Origin: Pseudomonas sp. B33.4
GTDB lineage: Bacteria > Pseudomonadota > Gammaproteobacteria > Pseudomonadales > Pseudomonadaceae
Direction: 5' to 3'
Assembly (NCBI RefSeq): GCF_034555375.1
Contig: NZ_CP140706.1
Location: 5,617,001 to 5,681,000 of the forward strand
DNA: 64,000 nucleotides
In this document: piece after piece, positions 1 through 9,254 of the stretch
Layout of the letters: each line of letters opens with the position of its first letter
Numbering within the stretch: the stretch's first letter is position 1
Position numbers and translations under genes: made by a program
Notes under the pieces: model-generated
What the model was told of the DNA's origin: nothing
Seen by the model: the letters and a program-made list of their open reading frames with translations, nothing else
The model's database searches: none

Positions 1-876
1 GGCCAACGCTGGCAATAACTCCACTGCCGAAGCCTTGAGACTTTCCAGCGCGACATCGGTCGGCGTCTTGTCGTAGCCTTCGTGCTCCAGCGTGCTGCCA
101 ATCAGAATGTGGCCGTCGCGACGCGGGATCGCATAACGCCCCCTGGCCAAAACCATGCTCGGCAGAAAGTCCGCCGCGCATTTGTAGAGAATCATCTGCC
201 CTTTGACCGGTTCGACCGGCAGCGTCAGGTCCAGCGTCTTGAGCAAATCACCGCTCCACGCACCGGCCGTCAGCACGACCTGATCACCTTCGATCACGCC
301 GTTGGAGGTTTCGACGCCGACGACCTGCGCGCCCTCACGGACGAACCCGCTGACCTCGCACTGTTCGTGAATCGTCACGTTCGGCAGTGCCTGCAACGCC
401 GCTTTCAGCGACTTGACCAGACGCGGATTGCGCACATTGGCGACATCCGCCATGTAAATCGCCCGGGAGAAACCGCCACCGAGCACCGGCACCGCATCAT
501 GCGCCGCCGAGATATCCACAGCCCGCAGCGGACGATTCTCTCGCTCGGCCCAGGCCAACGCTTCGACTTCATCGTCCAGATCGAGCCAGTACAGGCCGGT
601 GGTGTGCACTTCAGGATCCACTCCAGTGTCAGCGAACAAGCGCTCGCCGAGCTGCGGATAAAAATCCTGCGACCAGTGCGCCAGCGCCGTGACTGCCGGG
701 CTATAGCGCCACGGATACAGCGGCGAAACGATACCGCCGCCCGCCCAGGACGATTCCTGGCCGAGGTTCGAGCGATCGAGCAGCACCACGCTGCGCACTT
801 CGGAGGCGAGATTGTAGGCGGTCAGCAGGCCAATCACCCCGCCACCGACAATCACCACTTGCTGTTGCCTGGTCAT
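1..876 (-). CDS. thiO: Glycine oxidase ThiO, FAD-dependent (partial, C-terminus outside window)
   Basis: Oxidises glycine to the imine/glyoxylate with release of H2O2 in the cytoplasm, supplying the glycine-derived part of the thiazole ring of thiamine. The N-terminus reads MTRQQQVVIVGGGVIGLLTA, a GxGxxG dinucleotide-binding fold for FAD, followed by the ESSWAGGG segment typical of ThiO/DAO enzymes, and the visible 292 codons stay open to the window edge. Family members are about 365 aa, so roughly 70 codons are missing. It lies 58 bp downstream of pilE on the same strand. Other FAD amino-acid oxidases of the DAO family cannot be fully excluded. Confidence 0.88.
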   Translation of the reverse strand, partial: MTRQQQVVIVGGGVIGLLTAYNLASEVRSVVLLDRSNLGQESSWAGGGIVSPLYPWRYSPAVTALAHWSQDFYPQLGERLFADTGVDPEVHTTGLYWLDLDDEVEALAWAERENRPLRAVDISAAHDAVPVLGGGFSRAIYMADVANVRNPRLVKSLKAALQALPNVTIHEQCEVSGFVREGAQVVGVETSNGVIEGDQVVLTAGAWSGDLLKTLDLTLPVEPVKGQMILYKCAADFLPSMVLARGRYAIPRRDGHILIGSTLEHEGYDKTPTDVALESLKASAVELLPALA

Positions 877-934
877 GTTTGTTCCAACCGTAAAAAAGAC
901 AGTGAGCGCAAAAGGCACTCGAAAAGAAAGCGCC

Positions 935-1336
935 TCAGCGGCCCCAGCAATCCTTGGTGGTCAGCCCGGTGGTCGCGTTGTTCATGCTGCGGACACCGGT
1001 GTTGGTCAGGGTGAAATCCCCGCACTTGTCGGTGGCCATGGACGTGCCGGTCTTGCGGGTCGCGGTCAGCATAAAGGTCTGGTCAGCGATGGTCGGGGTG
1101 AGGGTGTAGAAATCATTGCCCGTGCTGAGTCCGGTGATACCGGTGTAGACATTGTTCTTGGTGTAGAAACGCTCGAGGCTCTGCGCCTGCTCCGAAAGCA
1201 GCGACACCACTTCGGCGCGACGGCCCTTTTTCAGGTACTCGGTATAGCTCGGTGCGGCGATGGTGATGACGATCCCGATGATCGCAATCACGATCATGAT
1301 TTCGATGAGGGTGAAACCTCGGTTGAATCTGCGCAT
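935..1336 (-). CDS. pilE: Type IV pilus minor pilin PilE
   Basis: Minor pilin of 133 aa, last gene of the fimU-pilVWXY1-pilE cluster. The N-terminus has the class III (type IVa) prepilin signal: a short basic leader MRRFNRG cut before FTLIEIMIVIAIIGIV, with Glu at position +5 of the mature protein, then a helix and the motif YLKKGRRAEVVS. Cysteines in the last third could form the D-region disulfide. PilE couples the PilVWX-PilY1 tip complex to the pilus shaft. It starts 15 bp after pilY1; the pilY2 gene that I recall between these two in P. aeruginosa is not present. Confidence 0.92.
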   Translation of the reverse strand: MRRFNRGFTLIEIMIVIAIIGIVITIAAPSYTEYLKKGRRAEVVSLLSEQAQSLERFYTKNNVYTGITGLSTGNDFYTLTPTIADQTFMLTATRKTGTSMATDKCGDFTLTNTGVRSMNNATTGLTTKDCWGR

Positions 1337-1351
1337 GCCTCAAACTCTCGC

Positions 1352-4300
1352 TTACTGTATTTGTCGCCACATGATACGACGGCTGCCGCCACCGCCCTTT
1401 TCTACAACCACCGTGATGGTGCCGCTGCTGTCCGTCGTGAGCTTGCCTGTGCCGGCATTGATAATGGCGTTCAGGGTCGGAATGCCCCCGGTAAAAATCA
1501 CACCGCTGGAAATAGTGTCGGAGCTGTTGACTACTCCATCGGTATTGGAGTCAATCACGGCGTAGTTGAGCATCTTACCGCTGAACGCATCGAGTTCGAC
1601 CAGTTTGCCTGTACCAAAACTCGCACAAGGGTCAGTGGTATCGACACTCGCCGTGGTGAAGACGATACGACCCAGCACGATACTCGCCTGATTAATGACC
1701 CGCTCGCCAGTCAGCACGTTGTTATACACCAGCGGCAGATACCAGCCCTTCTCCCCCGGATAAGTCGTGTCATTTTGAGTTGTGGTCAGCAATTGCCCGG
1801 AGCTGCCGGAAAATGAACCGGTTATCGCCTGCGGCTGCAAACTGCTGACGGTGAGCTGTCCCGAACCCCCATCGGCATCCCACACCGAGTAAAACGCCTG
1901 CAAATCCTTGTTGGTCTTGTCTGCAGTTTCGTTGAATTTACCGGTACCGACGAAAATCTGTTTGCCGCCCAATGAATTGTCCGCAAGCAATGGTTGCGCG
2001 GTGATCGGCTGACTCGCGCCGCCTGCCGTGGTGAACAGCGGTTTGCCGGAAAACGCCACGCCCCAGCTGTCAGGCGCACTAGCACTCAGGTCGAACTTCC
2101 ACAATCGCCCTCTCAAGTCACCGCCATAGGCAGCCTGCACCACATTTTGCGAATTGACCTTGAGCTTCACCGACGACAGACCGTTAGTGGTTTCCGAACT
2201 GTCGATTACGATTTTCTTGATCAACGAACCATCGCGTACATCCAGCACGTACAACGCCGCCACACCGGAGTTGCTGCCGTAACCGTTGGAAATGAACGCC
2301 GCCCAGCGACCATCGGCCAAGCGTGCCACTTCCGGCCGGGCGTAGGCATAACCTAGATCATTGAAAACATTAGCGGTGTTCGCGGTCGTTGGTCCACTCA
2401 CTTCCCACAGCGCACGCATTACGTTGCCAGCCGAAGCGTCGAACAGTTGCAGCGCATAGAACGTCTTACCGCCGGCGCCGGTACCGCCGATGGCCAAGGT
2501 TTTCCAAGCGCTGTTGAATTGCGCGTCATAAACCCCGACCTGGCCATCGACCAGAAACTTGTGGCTGACACCGTTGATGTAGGTTGGATCGGCAATCAGC
2601 CGCAGCGACGGCAATACACTCGACGGCATATAACCGTAACGCCGGGTGCCGTTGGCCGAGTTGATCACGTTGACGAAACCGTCGTTGGCATTTACCACCA
2701 GGCTTGCATTCATGTTCGCCGCTTTAGTGGTCAGATAGGAGGTGTAAGAGGTATCGCCCGACAGGTCTGAGGCGGTTTTATCGGTAGGTGAAGCCAGCAC
2801 CAATGGCGAATTGATAATGTCGCCCAATAACACGCTACGTGACTTGAGCCCGGTTTTGTTGGTGCCCTTGCTCCACTCCACCAGGTCGATCCCGGTAATG
2901 CCGGTGGGCAGGCCCTGACTCAGCGTGGCCTGCTGTGCGGCGGAAAAATTTCCGTAGGCCAGCGTCACGGCGGCATTGCTTGCGGTGTTCCAGGATTGAT
3001 AGGTCGGTGCAGTCGCACCTGGCACGATTGTCGTGTCAGTGTTCCAGAGTGCTGTCGATGTATTAACGGTTCCGGTCGAGGTAAAGCCGAATGATTTGAT
3101 CGTGCCGCGCCAGTCCCTGGGATCGTAAGTGGTCTGATAAAAACTACTGCCACTGCTGGTCGTTGTCCCACTGACGGTGCCCGCCCCGCCGGAACCGGCC
3201 TTGGAGGTGATATCACTCAACGCCGACGACAACGCGGCGTTGAGGCCGGTGCTGTCAGTCGCCTGGTAATACCTGCCCTGTCCGTAACTGGCCGCGTCCG
3301 ACAGCATGTCGTTATCGGCGGTGAAGCCCACGGTGTAGGTATTCATATTCTGCTTGGGAAAATCCACCGCGTTCCAGCTCTTGCCCGCCGCGTCAGTACC
3401 GGTCGAACGCATGTCGATATCGAAGGCAAACTTGGCGATGTCATCCAGATACAGCGTATCCCCTTCACCATCACCGTTCAGGTTGTTGCCGTCGTTGTTG
3501 ACGCCGTCCCAGTTCGGCAAACGACTGCCGCCCAATGGGTCATTGGTGGGGAAAGTACGGTCGAAGGTCGGCAAGCCGTCGGTGATCACCACTCCATAGT
3601 TTTTCTGGCAGCGGTACTGAATCGGGCTGGTGTAGGTACTCGGCGTGGTGTTGTAGTACGGCGCCATACCGCGCATATAGCGGGTGATTTCGTAATAGGT
3701 TTCCGCCAACGGCGTGTTGGCCACGGCGCTCAAGCCGTTGATGGAAGAGATCAGTGCGTTGTAATTCGTGTCGGCCTGAGCTTGAGTCACGCTGCCGGAC
3801 ACCGGCGACAAATCGCTGATCGCACGGGCAATGAAACCGCCATTGCCGGAGTTGTTGCTGGTAGCCGGATTGAATGTCGACAGGCCGATACGCAACGTGC
3901 GGTTACTGCTGACCAATGCCGTGGAGACGTTGCGCGCGACGTTGATGCGGTAGTCGTTAGGAATCGCCCCGGTGGTGAAATCGCGCGTGCCATTGTTAAT
4001 GGCCAGGCCGACCACATAGGAGATGTAATCCCCGGAATAACGCGTGTTGCCGCTGCCCACCGGATCCGGCAGTTTCAGGCACAACGGCGCCAGGCTGTTG
4101 TTATAGAACGCATAGGCACCGCCGGAGCACCCGGAGGTTGGCAGGCTCGACAGAAATATCGTGTCGCCGGTGATCGTCGCCGAACTCAAACACAAGCCGA
4201 GCAATGCGTTGCACTGCCGCGCCGGCGTGCGGTCAGCCGTGGGGTCGAATCCAGCCGCATAAATGATGCTGTTCATGCTCCCTGAGTCGTCGATCAGCAG

Positions 4301-4435
4301 CATGACATTGGGTGGCACCGCTGCCGCACTCAACAGCGGCGAATCAGACGGCGTAAATGCGTAGGCCGGAGACACCAGATACAAGCTCAGCAACATGCCG
4401 AGCAACAGCGATCCACACCGCTCAATACTTCGCAT
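1352..4435 (-). CDS. pilY1: Type IV pilus tip adhesin / mechanosensor PilY1
   Basis: Large pilus-associated adhesin of 1027 aa, exported by a signal peptide (MRSIERCGSLLLGMLLSLYL, cut near AYA-F). An ATG at 4435 is preferred to the longer frame because signal peptides start there; it overlaps pilX by 14 bp. The N-terminal half is a von Willebrand A-like domain with a MIDAS motif (LLIDDSGSMN). The C-terminal half is the PilY1 beta-propeller (conserved from about residue 540), with an EF-hand-like calcium loop DSNTDGVVNSSD near the end. PilY1 primes pilus assembly with the minor pilins and is linked to surface-dependent c-di-GMP signalling. P. aeruginosa PilY1 is longer (about 1160 aa), the difference lying in the N-terminal part. 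Confidence 0.93.
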   Translation of the reverse strand: MRSIERCGSLLLGMLLSLYLVSPAYAFTPSDSPLLSAAAVPPNVMLLIDDSGSMNSIIYAAGFDPTADRTPARQCNALLGLCLSSATITGDTIFLSSLPTSGCSGGAYAFYNNSLAPLCLKLPDPVGSGNTRYSGDYISYVVGLAINNGTRDFTTGAIPNDYRINVARNVSTALVSSNRTLRIGLSTFNPATSNNSGNGGFIARAISDLSPVSGSVTQAQADTNYNALISSINGLSAVANTPLAETYYEITRYMRGMAPYYNTTPSTYTSPIQYRCQKNYGVVITDGLPTFDRTFPTNDPLGGSRLPNWDGVNNDGNNLNGDGEGDTLYLDDIAKFAFDIDMRSTGTDAAGKSWNAVDFPKQNMNTYTVGFTADNDMLSDAASYGQGRYYQATDSTGLNAALSSALSDITSKAGSGGAGTVSGTTTSSGSSFYQTTYDPRDWRGTIKSFGFTSTGTVNTSTALWNTDTTIVPGATAPTYQSWNTASNAAVTLAYGNFSAAQQATLSQGLPTGITGIDLVEWSKGTNKTGLKSRSVLLGDIINSPLVLASPTDKTASDLSGDTSYTSYLTTKAANMNASLVVNANDGFVNVINSANGTRRYGYMPSSVLPSLRLIADPTYINGVSHKFLVDGQVGVYDAQFNSAWKTLAIGGTGAGGKTFYALQLFDASAGNVMRALWEVSGPTTANTANVFNDLGYAYARPEVARLADGRWAAFISNGYGSNSGVAALYVLDVRDGSLIKKIVIDSSETTNGLSSVKLKVNSQNVVQAAYGGDLRGRLWKFDLSASAPDSWGVAFSGKPLFTTAGGASQPITAQPLLADNSLGGKQIFVGTGKFNETADKTNKDLQAFYSVWDADGGSGQLTVSSLQPQAITGSFSGSSGQLLTTTQNDTTYPGEKGWYLPLVYNNVLTGERVINQASIVLGRIVFTTASVDTTDPCASFGTGKLVELDAFSGKMLNYAVIDSNTDGVVNSSDTISSGVIFTGGIPTLNAIINAGTGKLTTDSSGTITVVVEKGGGGSRRIMWRQIQ

Positions 4436-4901
4436 AGACACTCTCCACCACACTGCGCGAAGTGCCGGCGATACCAACGGCGGTGACCCGATACAACGTC
4501 GCCGAAGTGTTACTCGGTACGTTCACTGCCGTGAGCGTGGTGCCAATATTCTGCACACCATAGAAGCCATTACCGGAAGCGATCCACGTCACACCCGAAG
4601 TTGAATTCAGCCCCGCTGCACTGACCACCGATGATTCCGCCGGCGGTGCGCATTGCGTCGTGCCACTGCACACCGCCAAGGTGTAGGTATCAAGCTGAAC
4701 CGCACTCTCCCCGACCCGTAACGCCGCCTCGGCAGTTTGAAACGACTGATTACGCAGACTCACGCTACCGGCCATTTTTTCCTGCAGATTGGCACTCTGC
4801 ATCGACGACAGGCCGATCAGCGTCAGCAACAACAGAAACACCAGACTGACCAGCAACGCCATGCCGCGTTGAGCTTGCCGGTCATGAAGAAAGATCCGCA
4901 T
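4422..4901 (-). CDS. pilX: Type IV pilus minor pilin PilX
   Basis: 159-aa minor pilin. The leader MRIFLHDRQAQRG precedes a hydrophobic segment MALLVSLVFLLLLTLIGLS; position 5 is hydrophobic rather than Glu, as expected for PilX/GspK-type tip pilins. The downstream part (QEKMAGSVSLRNQSFQTAEAA) is the PilX N-domain signature. An ATG at 4901 is chosen over a GTG at 4916, because GGGCCGGGGTG lies just upstream and the leader then has normal length. It overlaps pilY1 by 14 bp and follows pilW closely, so translation is probably coupled. Confidence 0.92.
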   Translation of the reverse strand: MRIFLHDRQAQRGMALLVSLVFLLLLTLIGLSSMQSANLQEKMAGSVSLRNQSFQTAEAALRVGESAVQLDTYTLAVCSGTTQCAPPAESSVVSAAGLNSTSGVTWIASGNGFYGVQNIGTTLTAVNVPSNTSATLYRVTAVGIAGTSRSVVESVYAKY

Positions 4902-4912
4902 CACCCCGGCCC

Positions 4913-5626
4913 TCACTGCAAGCGGTTGCGCAAAGCGGCAACCACGTTGAAGGTTTGCGTGGCGACCCGGCTGTTGGGGTCGGTGAGAGTCAGGCTCAGG
5001 CGCACACTGCGAATGCGTGCCGGATCACTCGGGTTGGCGCTGTAGGTCGAGGCCGCCACATCCGTCGCGGAACTGGCCAGACCGAACGTGACGTTGAAAG
5101 CACTGACGTTGTTCACAAGCACCTGCTGGGTCGGCGTGCCGCTGCCGGTGCCCATGAGAATCTGGTTGTTGCTGAAGCTGTAGATCAGACGCCGGATCGG
5201 GAAGGCAATCTGCCCGCTCGCCGCCGCTCGTAACCCCGTATACGCCGTGGCGCTGTTGCGGCAATCGGAAACCACCGTCCAGGTCGGCGTGCCGCCGCCG
5301 CTGCCAATATCGGCGGTGACCAGCGTCAGTTTCAGGTTGGCGTTGTCCCAGTTGATCGGCGCTATCTGCGCCGCATTGAAATCCCCCGCCGAGCTGGAGT
5401 CCGTAATGGTGCCGAGACATCCGAACATCCCGACCATGCGAATTTCCTGAATCATTTTACTCAGCACAAAACGCGCGTCTTCCTGCATCGCCGCCGCGCT
5501 GTTCTGGCTGACGTAGGTATTTTTCGCCGCGATGAAAATCTGCACGACCCCCAGCACAATGATCAAGCCCAGTGCGAGGGCAATGAGCAACTCGATCAAG
5601 CCGAAACCCCGCTGATGGCGCGTCAT
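4913..5626 (-). CDS. pilW: Type IV pilus minor pilin PilW
   Basis: 237-aa minor pilin. The leader MTRHQRG is followed by FGLIELLIALALGLIIVLG with Glu+5, then a helix ending in the FVLSKMIQEIRMVGMFGC region typical of PilW. It is the largest of the minor pilins, as usual for PilW. The ATG overlaps the pilV stop by four bases (ATGA). It acts with PilV, PilX, FimU and PilY1 as the priming complex in the inner membrane and at the pilus tip. Confidence 0.92.
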   Translation of the reverse strand: MTRHQRGFGLIELLIALALGLIIVLGVVQIFIAAKNTYVSQNSAAAMQEDARFVLSKMIQEIRMVGMFGCLGTITDSSSAGDFNAAQIAPINWDNANLKLTLVTADIGSGGGTPTWTVVSDCRNSATAYTGLRAAASGQIAFPIRRLIYSFSNNQILMGTGSGTPTQQVLVNNVSAFNVTFGLASSATDVAASTYSANPSDPARIRSVRLSLTLTDPNSRVATQTFNVVAALRNRLQ

Positions 5627-6072
5627 GGCGTAGCCACCGGATCAACCGCAGCGCGGCTGGTCAGGACAAAACTGCGTTGAGCACTGGCGGTGTTGGCTGC
5701 CCGTGCGTCGCTCCAGTTGATGGTGATGGTGTAGACCCGCTGATTGAGGGTGATGCTGCCAGTCGCGGTCGGTCCACCGAAGTTGATGATGTTGGTGGCG
5801 AAGTCGTAGAGGTCCTGATCGCGGGCGACACCCAGATTGCCCGAGGTCGGCGGTGTGACGGTGTAGTCGGCGCCGGAGTTGGCGCGGATGCGGTCCATCA
5901 TGTCGTAGGCGATGAAACTGGCCTGACTGGTCATCCGTGAACTGTCGGTGTACTTCAGCGCATTCAGTTGCACCGCCGCCGCCCCCAACAGCCCGACCGT
6001 CAGAATCAGTAACGCGACCAGCACCTCGATCAGCGTCATACCCTGCTGTATGTGTTGACTCCCTGCCCTCAT
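5623..6072 (-). CDS. pilV: Type IV pilus minor pilin PilV
   Basis: 149-aa minor pilin. The leader MRAGSQHIQQG is followed by MTLIEVLVALLILTVGLLGAA with Glu+5, and a conserved stretch QASFIAYDMMDRIRAN that marks PilV/GspI-like proteins. The ATG at 6072 gives an ATGA overlap with the end of fimU; the longer frame to 6111 would lie inside fimU and would give an unusually long leader. Confidence 0.92.
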   Translation of the reverse strand: MRAGSQHIQQGMTLIEVLVALLILTVGLLGAAAVQLNALKYTDSSRMTSQASFIAYDMMDRIRANSGADYTVTPPTSGNLGVARDQDLYDFATNIINFGGPTATGSITLNQRVYTITINWSDARAANTASAQRSFVLTSRAAVDPVATP

Positions 6073-6542
6073 CCGCAAGTTCCACCCAATTGAATTCGTC
6101 CGTTCAAACACACGTTCAGCGTCCTGCTTTGCGTTCCCAGCGTGTAACTGATGAGCACTGCCGTCGACGGTGCCGCCAGACCGCCAAGGTTGTTGAAATC
6201 CAGTGCGGTCACTCCTGAGGGTAGCGTCAGAGTCGCGCCGCTGCTCATCGCGGGAACAACCCGCAACACATTGGCCGGGGTGCCGGTACTGTCGTAGACC
6301 GATAACTCACCGGTCCAGACACTGCCACCGGCGGTCGGGCGCAGGCGCAGGGTGGTGCCACGGTCGATGGCCTCGAGCCTGGCGAAATTGATCGCCCGTT
6401 GCAGATCGCCCATCTCGGTATCAGCCTTGCTGCCCTGTATGGATCGGGTGAACGCAGGCACGGCCAAAGTGATCAGGATCACGAAGATCGCAAGCGCGAC
6501 CAACAACTCGATCAGCGTGAAACCTTTTGTACGAAGATCCAT
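6069..6542 (-). CDS. fimU: Type IV pilus minor pseudopilin FimU (GspH/FimT family)
   Basis: 157-aa pseudopilin that opens the minor pilin operon. The start at 6542 gives the leader MDLRTKG and FTLIELLVALAIFVILITLA with Glu+5; the upstream part of the longer open frame has no prepilin features. The GspH domain follows (DLQRAINFARLEAIDRGTTL), and the C-terminus ends LNVCLNGRIQLGGTCG, the paired-cysteine tail of FimU/FimT proteins. I call it FimU rather than FimT because of its position directly before pilV. Promoters for it and for the divergent fimT-like gene must lie in the 130-bp gap 6543-6672. Confidence 0.82.
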   Translation of the reverse strand: MDLRTKGFTLIELLVALAIFVILITLAVPAFTRSIQGSKADTEMGDLQRAINFARLEAIDRGTTLRLRPTAGGSVWTGELSVYDSTGTPANVLRVVPAMSSGATLTLPSGVTALDFNNLGGLAAPSTAVLISYTLGTQSRTLNVCLNGRIQLGGTCG

Positions 6543-6672
6543 CGATGCCCTCCGTTGCCGTCGGCTATACCTGCTTCTACACGCTAGAACATTCAACCGA
6601 CCCGCGTCGGTTGATTTGCCCTGCCCGGCGCACGGAGCGCGCCGTTCATCACACGCCACGGAGGGATTTTTT

Positions 6673-7227
6673 ATGCCGCAACAGGGTTTCAGCCTGATCG
6701 AACTGCTTATGGGACTGGCGATTGGCGCAATTGTTCTGCTGCTGGTCAGTCCAGCGTTTGCCACGCTCAGAGAATCGAACCATCGGGATCAGGCGGCGCA
6801 ATCTTTGCTCGATGGCCTGCGCAACGCTCGCACCCAAGCCATCACGCGCAATCAGAGCGTGGTGATTCATGGCATCAACGGTGACTGGAGTCAGGGCTGG
6901 CGGATCATTCTGGATATCAGCGGCAAGGGGCCGAAAGACAGCAACAATCCGCTGCTACAAGAAAGTGTGAGCGACACGCAGGTGCCGATTGTCGGCAATT
7001 GGTCGGTAAGTCGTTACGTACGCTTCAGCAGTCTGGGGCAACCACTGATGCCCGGGCGGGCGTTTCAGGCAGGGACACTTCATGTCTGCTCGGCTCGCGA
7101 GCCGGTCAGTCAGCGCCAGATAGTGCTGGCGGCGACCGGTCGCGTGCGCCTGGCCAGCGAAAAAGCTGAGCAGGCACTGTGTCAAAAAAACAGAAGTGTC
7201 AGATCGAACGCACGCGCAACTCTTTAG
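6673..7227 (+). CDS. FimT-like GspH-family pseudopilin, divergent from the pilin operon
   Basis: 184-aa pseudopilin. A good ribosome-binding site (ACGGAGGGA) precedes ATG at 6673; the leader MPQQG is short and the helix [19 protein letters not shown] has Glu+5. GspH features follow ([20 protein letters not shown]) and a C-terminal [11 protein letters not shown] motif. It is probably the counterpart of FimT, but is read away from the operon instead of with it. Its last 29 bp overlap the 3' end of ispH on the other strand. Confidence 0.75.
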   Translation: MPQQGFSLIELLMGLAIGAIVLLLVSPAFATLRESNHRDQAAQSLLDGLRNARTQAITRNQSVVIHGINGDWSQGWRIILDISGKGPKDSNNPLLQESVSDTQVPIVGNWSVSRYVRFSSLGQPLMPGRAFQAGTLHVCSAREPVSQRQIVLAATGRVRLASEKAEQALCQKNRSVRSNARATL

Positions 7228-8143
7228 GCATCGAGAAGGTGATGTTCTCTTCACGCCCGGCCAGTTCGTCGGCACCGGTTGCGCCCCAGGCCTGCAATTG
7301 CTGAATCACACCGCGCACCAATACTTCCGGTGCGGAGGCGCCGGCAGTGATGCCGATGCGCTCAACGCCATCGAACCAGCTCTTCTGCATGTCTTCAGCG
7401 CCGTCGATCAGGTAGGCCGGTGTGGCCATGCGCTCGGCAAGTTCACGCAAGCGGTTGGAGTTGGAACTGTTCGGGCTGCCAACCACCAATACAACGTCGC
7501 ATTCGTCAGCCAGTTGCTTGACCGCGTCCTGACGGTTTTGCGTGGCGTAGCAAATGTCATCCTTGCGCGGGCCACCAATGGCGGGGAAGCGTGTGCGCAG
7601 GGCATCGATGACGCGACTGGTGTCGTCCATCGACAGCGTGGTCTGGGTGACGAAGGCCAGTTTTTCCGGGTTACGCACCTGCAATTCGGCCACGTCTTTT
7701 TCGTCTTCGACGAGGTAGATCGCGCCGCCATTGCTGGCGTCGTACTGGCCCATGGTGCCTTCGACTTCCGGATGACCGGCGTGGCCGATCAGGATGCATT
7801 CGCGACCGTCGCGGCTGTATTTCGCCACTTCGATGTGCACCTTGGTGACCAGCGGGCAGGTGGCGTCGAAGACTTTCAGGCCACGGCCAGCGGCTTCGGT
7901 ACGTACGGCCTGGGAGACACCGTGGGCACTGAAGATCACGATGACGTCATCCGGCACCTGATCCAGTTCTTCGACGAAAATCGCCCCGCGACTGCGCAGG
8001 TCTTCGACGACGAACTTGTTGTGCACCACTTCATGACGCACGTAGATCGGCGGCCCGAAAACTTCCAGGGCGCGGTTGACGATTTCGATCGCCCGGTCCA
8101 CGCCGGCGCAGAAGCCACGGGGGTTGGCGAGTTTGATTTGCAT
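7199..8143 (-). CDS. ispH: 4-hydroxy-3-methylbut-2-enyl diphosphate reductase IspH (LytB)
   Basis: Last enzyme of the MEP isoprenoid pathway; a [4Fe-4S] enzyme that makes IPP and DMAPP in the cytoplasm. 314 aa from the ATG at 8143 ([19 protein letters not shown]), the normal length. The three cluster cysteines are visible in [16 protein letters not shown] and [11 protein letters not shown]. The His and Glu substrate residues sit in VRHEVVHNK and [11 protein letters not shown]. In other pseudomonads it follows the pilE cluster, as here; it is separated from fkpB by a REPIN. Confidence 0.97.
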   Translation of the reverse strand: MQIKLANPRGFCAGVDRAIEIVNRALEVFGPPIYVRHEVVHNKFVVEDLRSRGAIFVEELDQVPDDVIVIFSAHGVSQAVRTEAAGRGLKVFDATCPLVTKVHIEVAKYSRDGRECILIGHAGHPEVEGTMGQYDASNGGAIYLVEDEKDVAELQVRNPEKLAFVTQTTLSMDDTSRVIDALRTRFPAIGGPRKDDICYATQNRQDAVKQLADECDVVLVVGSPNSSNSNRLRELAERMATPAYLIDGAEDMQKSWFDGVERIGITAGASAPEVLVRGVIQQLQAWGATGADELAGREENITFSMPKELRVRSI

Positions 8144-8187
8144 GCTGTGCCTCGTGTCTTGCGCGCGAAAAAACAATGAATAACTAC

Positions 8188-8277
8188 TGTGGGAGGGAGC
8201 GTGCTTGCGAAGGGGGTATCACCTGCAACATCTCTGTTAGCTGACACACCGCTTTCGCGAACAAGCTCGCTCCCACA
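8188..8277. repeat. REPIN (class A2, imperfect)
   Basis: Two inverted REP arms, tgtgggagggagcgtgctt at the left and aagctcgctcccaca at the right, about 40 bp apart, in the ispH-fkpB gap. The left arm has a gtg insertion-like change compared with other copies in this window. The loop holds ctgacacacc. Confidence 0.8.
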
Positions 8278-8296
8278 TTTGACCTTATACAGTCAG

Positions 8297-8749
8297 TTAC
8301 AGCGCTTTGACGGAAATGATTTCCACGTCAAAGGTCAGCGTCTTGCCCGACAGCGGGTGGTTGAAGTCGATGGTCACTTGCGCGTCGTCGAAATCTTTCA
8401 CCACACCCGGCAGCTCAGTATTGGCCGCATCGTTGAAGATCACCAGCAAACCCGGTGACAACTCCATGTCGACGAACTGCGAACGCGGGATGATCTGCAC
8501 GTTCTGCGGGTTCGGCTGGCCGAAAGCGTTTTCCGGCTCGACGGTCAGCGTGCGCTTGTCGCCGGCCTTGAAGCCGAACAGCGCCGCTTCGAAACCCGGC
8601 AGCAGGTTGCCATCACCGACCTTGAAGGTCGCCGGGGCTTTGTCGAACGTACTGTCGACGGTGTCGCCGTTCTCCAGGCGCAATGCAAAGTGCAAAGTGA
8701 CTTCCGTGTTCTGGCCAATGCGTTGCTCAGCCAATACCTGATCAGTCAT
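8297..8749 (-). CDS. fkpB: FKBP-type peptidyl-prolyl isomerase FkpB (SlpA-like)
   Basis: 150-aa cytoplasmic prolyl isomerase/chaperone of the SlyD/SlpA type: FKBP core (VTLHFALRLENGDTVDSTFD, GDGNLLPGFEAALFGF) with the inserted IF domain around residues 75-115. The ATG overlaps the end of lspA by 8 bp, so it is expressed with ileS-lspA. The lspA-fkpB-ispH order is widespread in gammaproteobacteria. Confidence 0.9.
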   Translation of the reverse strand: MTDQVLAEQRIGQNTEVTLHFALRLENGDTVDSTFDKAPATFKVGDGNLLPGFEAALFGFKAGDKRTLTVEPENAFGQPNPQNVQIIPRSQFVDMELSPGLLVIFNDAANTELPGVVKDFDDAQVTIDFNHPLSGKTLTFDVEIISVKAL

Positions 8750-9254
8750 GAACGGCCTCTTCGGTTTTCTTGGATTTGAACATGTCCAGTGCCAGCATCA
8801 CCGCGCCAACGGTAATCGCGCTGTCGGCGAAGTTGAACGCCGGGAAGTACCAGCGGTTCTGCCAGTGCACCAGAATGAAATCGATCACATGGCCCAGGGC
8901 AATGCGGTCGTACAGATTGCCCAGCGCACCGCCCAATACCAGCGCCAGCGCGATGGCCAGCCAGGTTTCGTTGCGCCCCAGGCGCTTGAGCCAGACCACC
9001 AGCACCGCACTAACCACGATCGCGATCAGGGCGAACAGCCAGCGCTGCCAGCCGGAGCTGTCAGCCAGAAAGCTGAAGGCAGCGCCGGTGTTGTAGGCCA
9101 GGGTCCAGCTGAAGTAATCGGGAATGATCACGATCTGCTGGAACATTTCGAGCTTGCCTTCGAAGTAGAACTTGCTGGCCTGGTCGATGACCAGAACCAG
9201 CAAACTCAACCACAGCCAGCTCAACCGTCCGAAACGGCCAACGGCATTAGGCAT
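8742..9254 (-). CDS. lspA: Lipoprotein signal peptidase (signal peptidase II) LspA
   Basis: 170-aa inner-membrane aspartic protease that removes signal peptides from prolipoproteins after diacylglycerol transfer. Four membrane segments are visible, and both catalytic aspartates are in their motifs: GNLYDRI and FNFADSAI. It overlaps ileS upstream and fkpB downstream by 8 bp each. Several predicted lipoproteins in this window (23231, 31131) would be its substrates. Confidence 0.97.
   Translation of the reverse strand: MPNAVGRFGRLSWLWLSLLVLVIDQASKFYFEGKLEMFQQIVIIPDYFSWTLAYNTGAAFSFLADSSGWQRWLFALIAIVVSAVLVVWLKRLGRNETWLAIALALVLGGALGNLYDRIALGHVIDFILVHWQNRWYFPAFNFADSAITVGAVMLALDMFKSKKTEEAVHD

Noticed and set aside
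7196..8179. 327-aa open frame opposite ispH
   Set aside because: Mirror of the ispH frame; the ispH cluster cysteines and length are clear.
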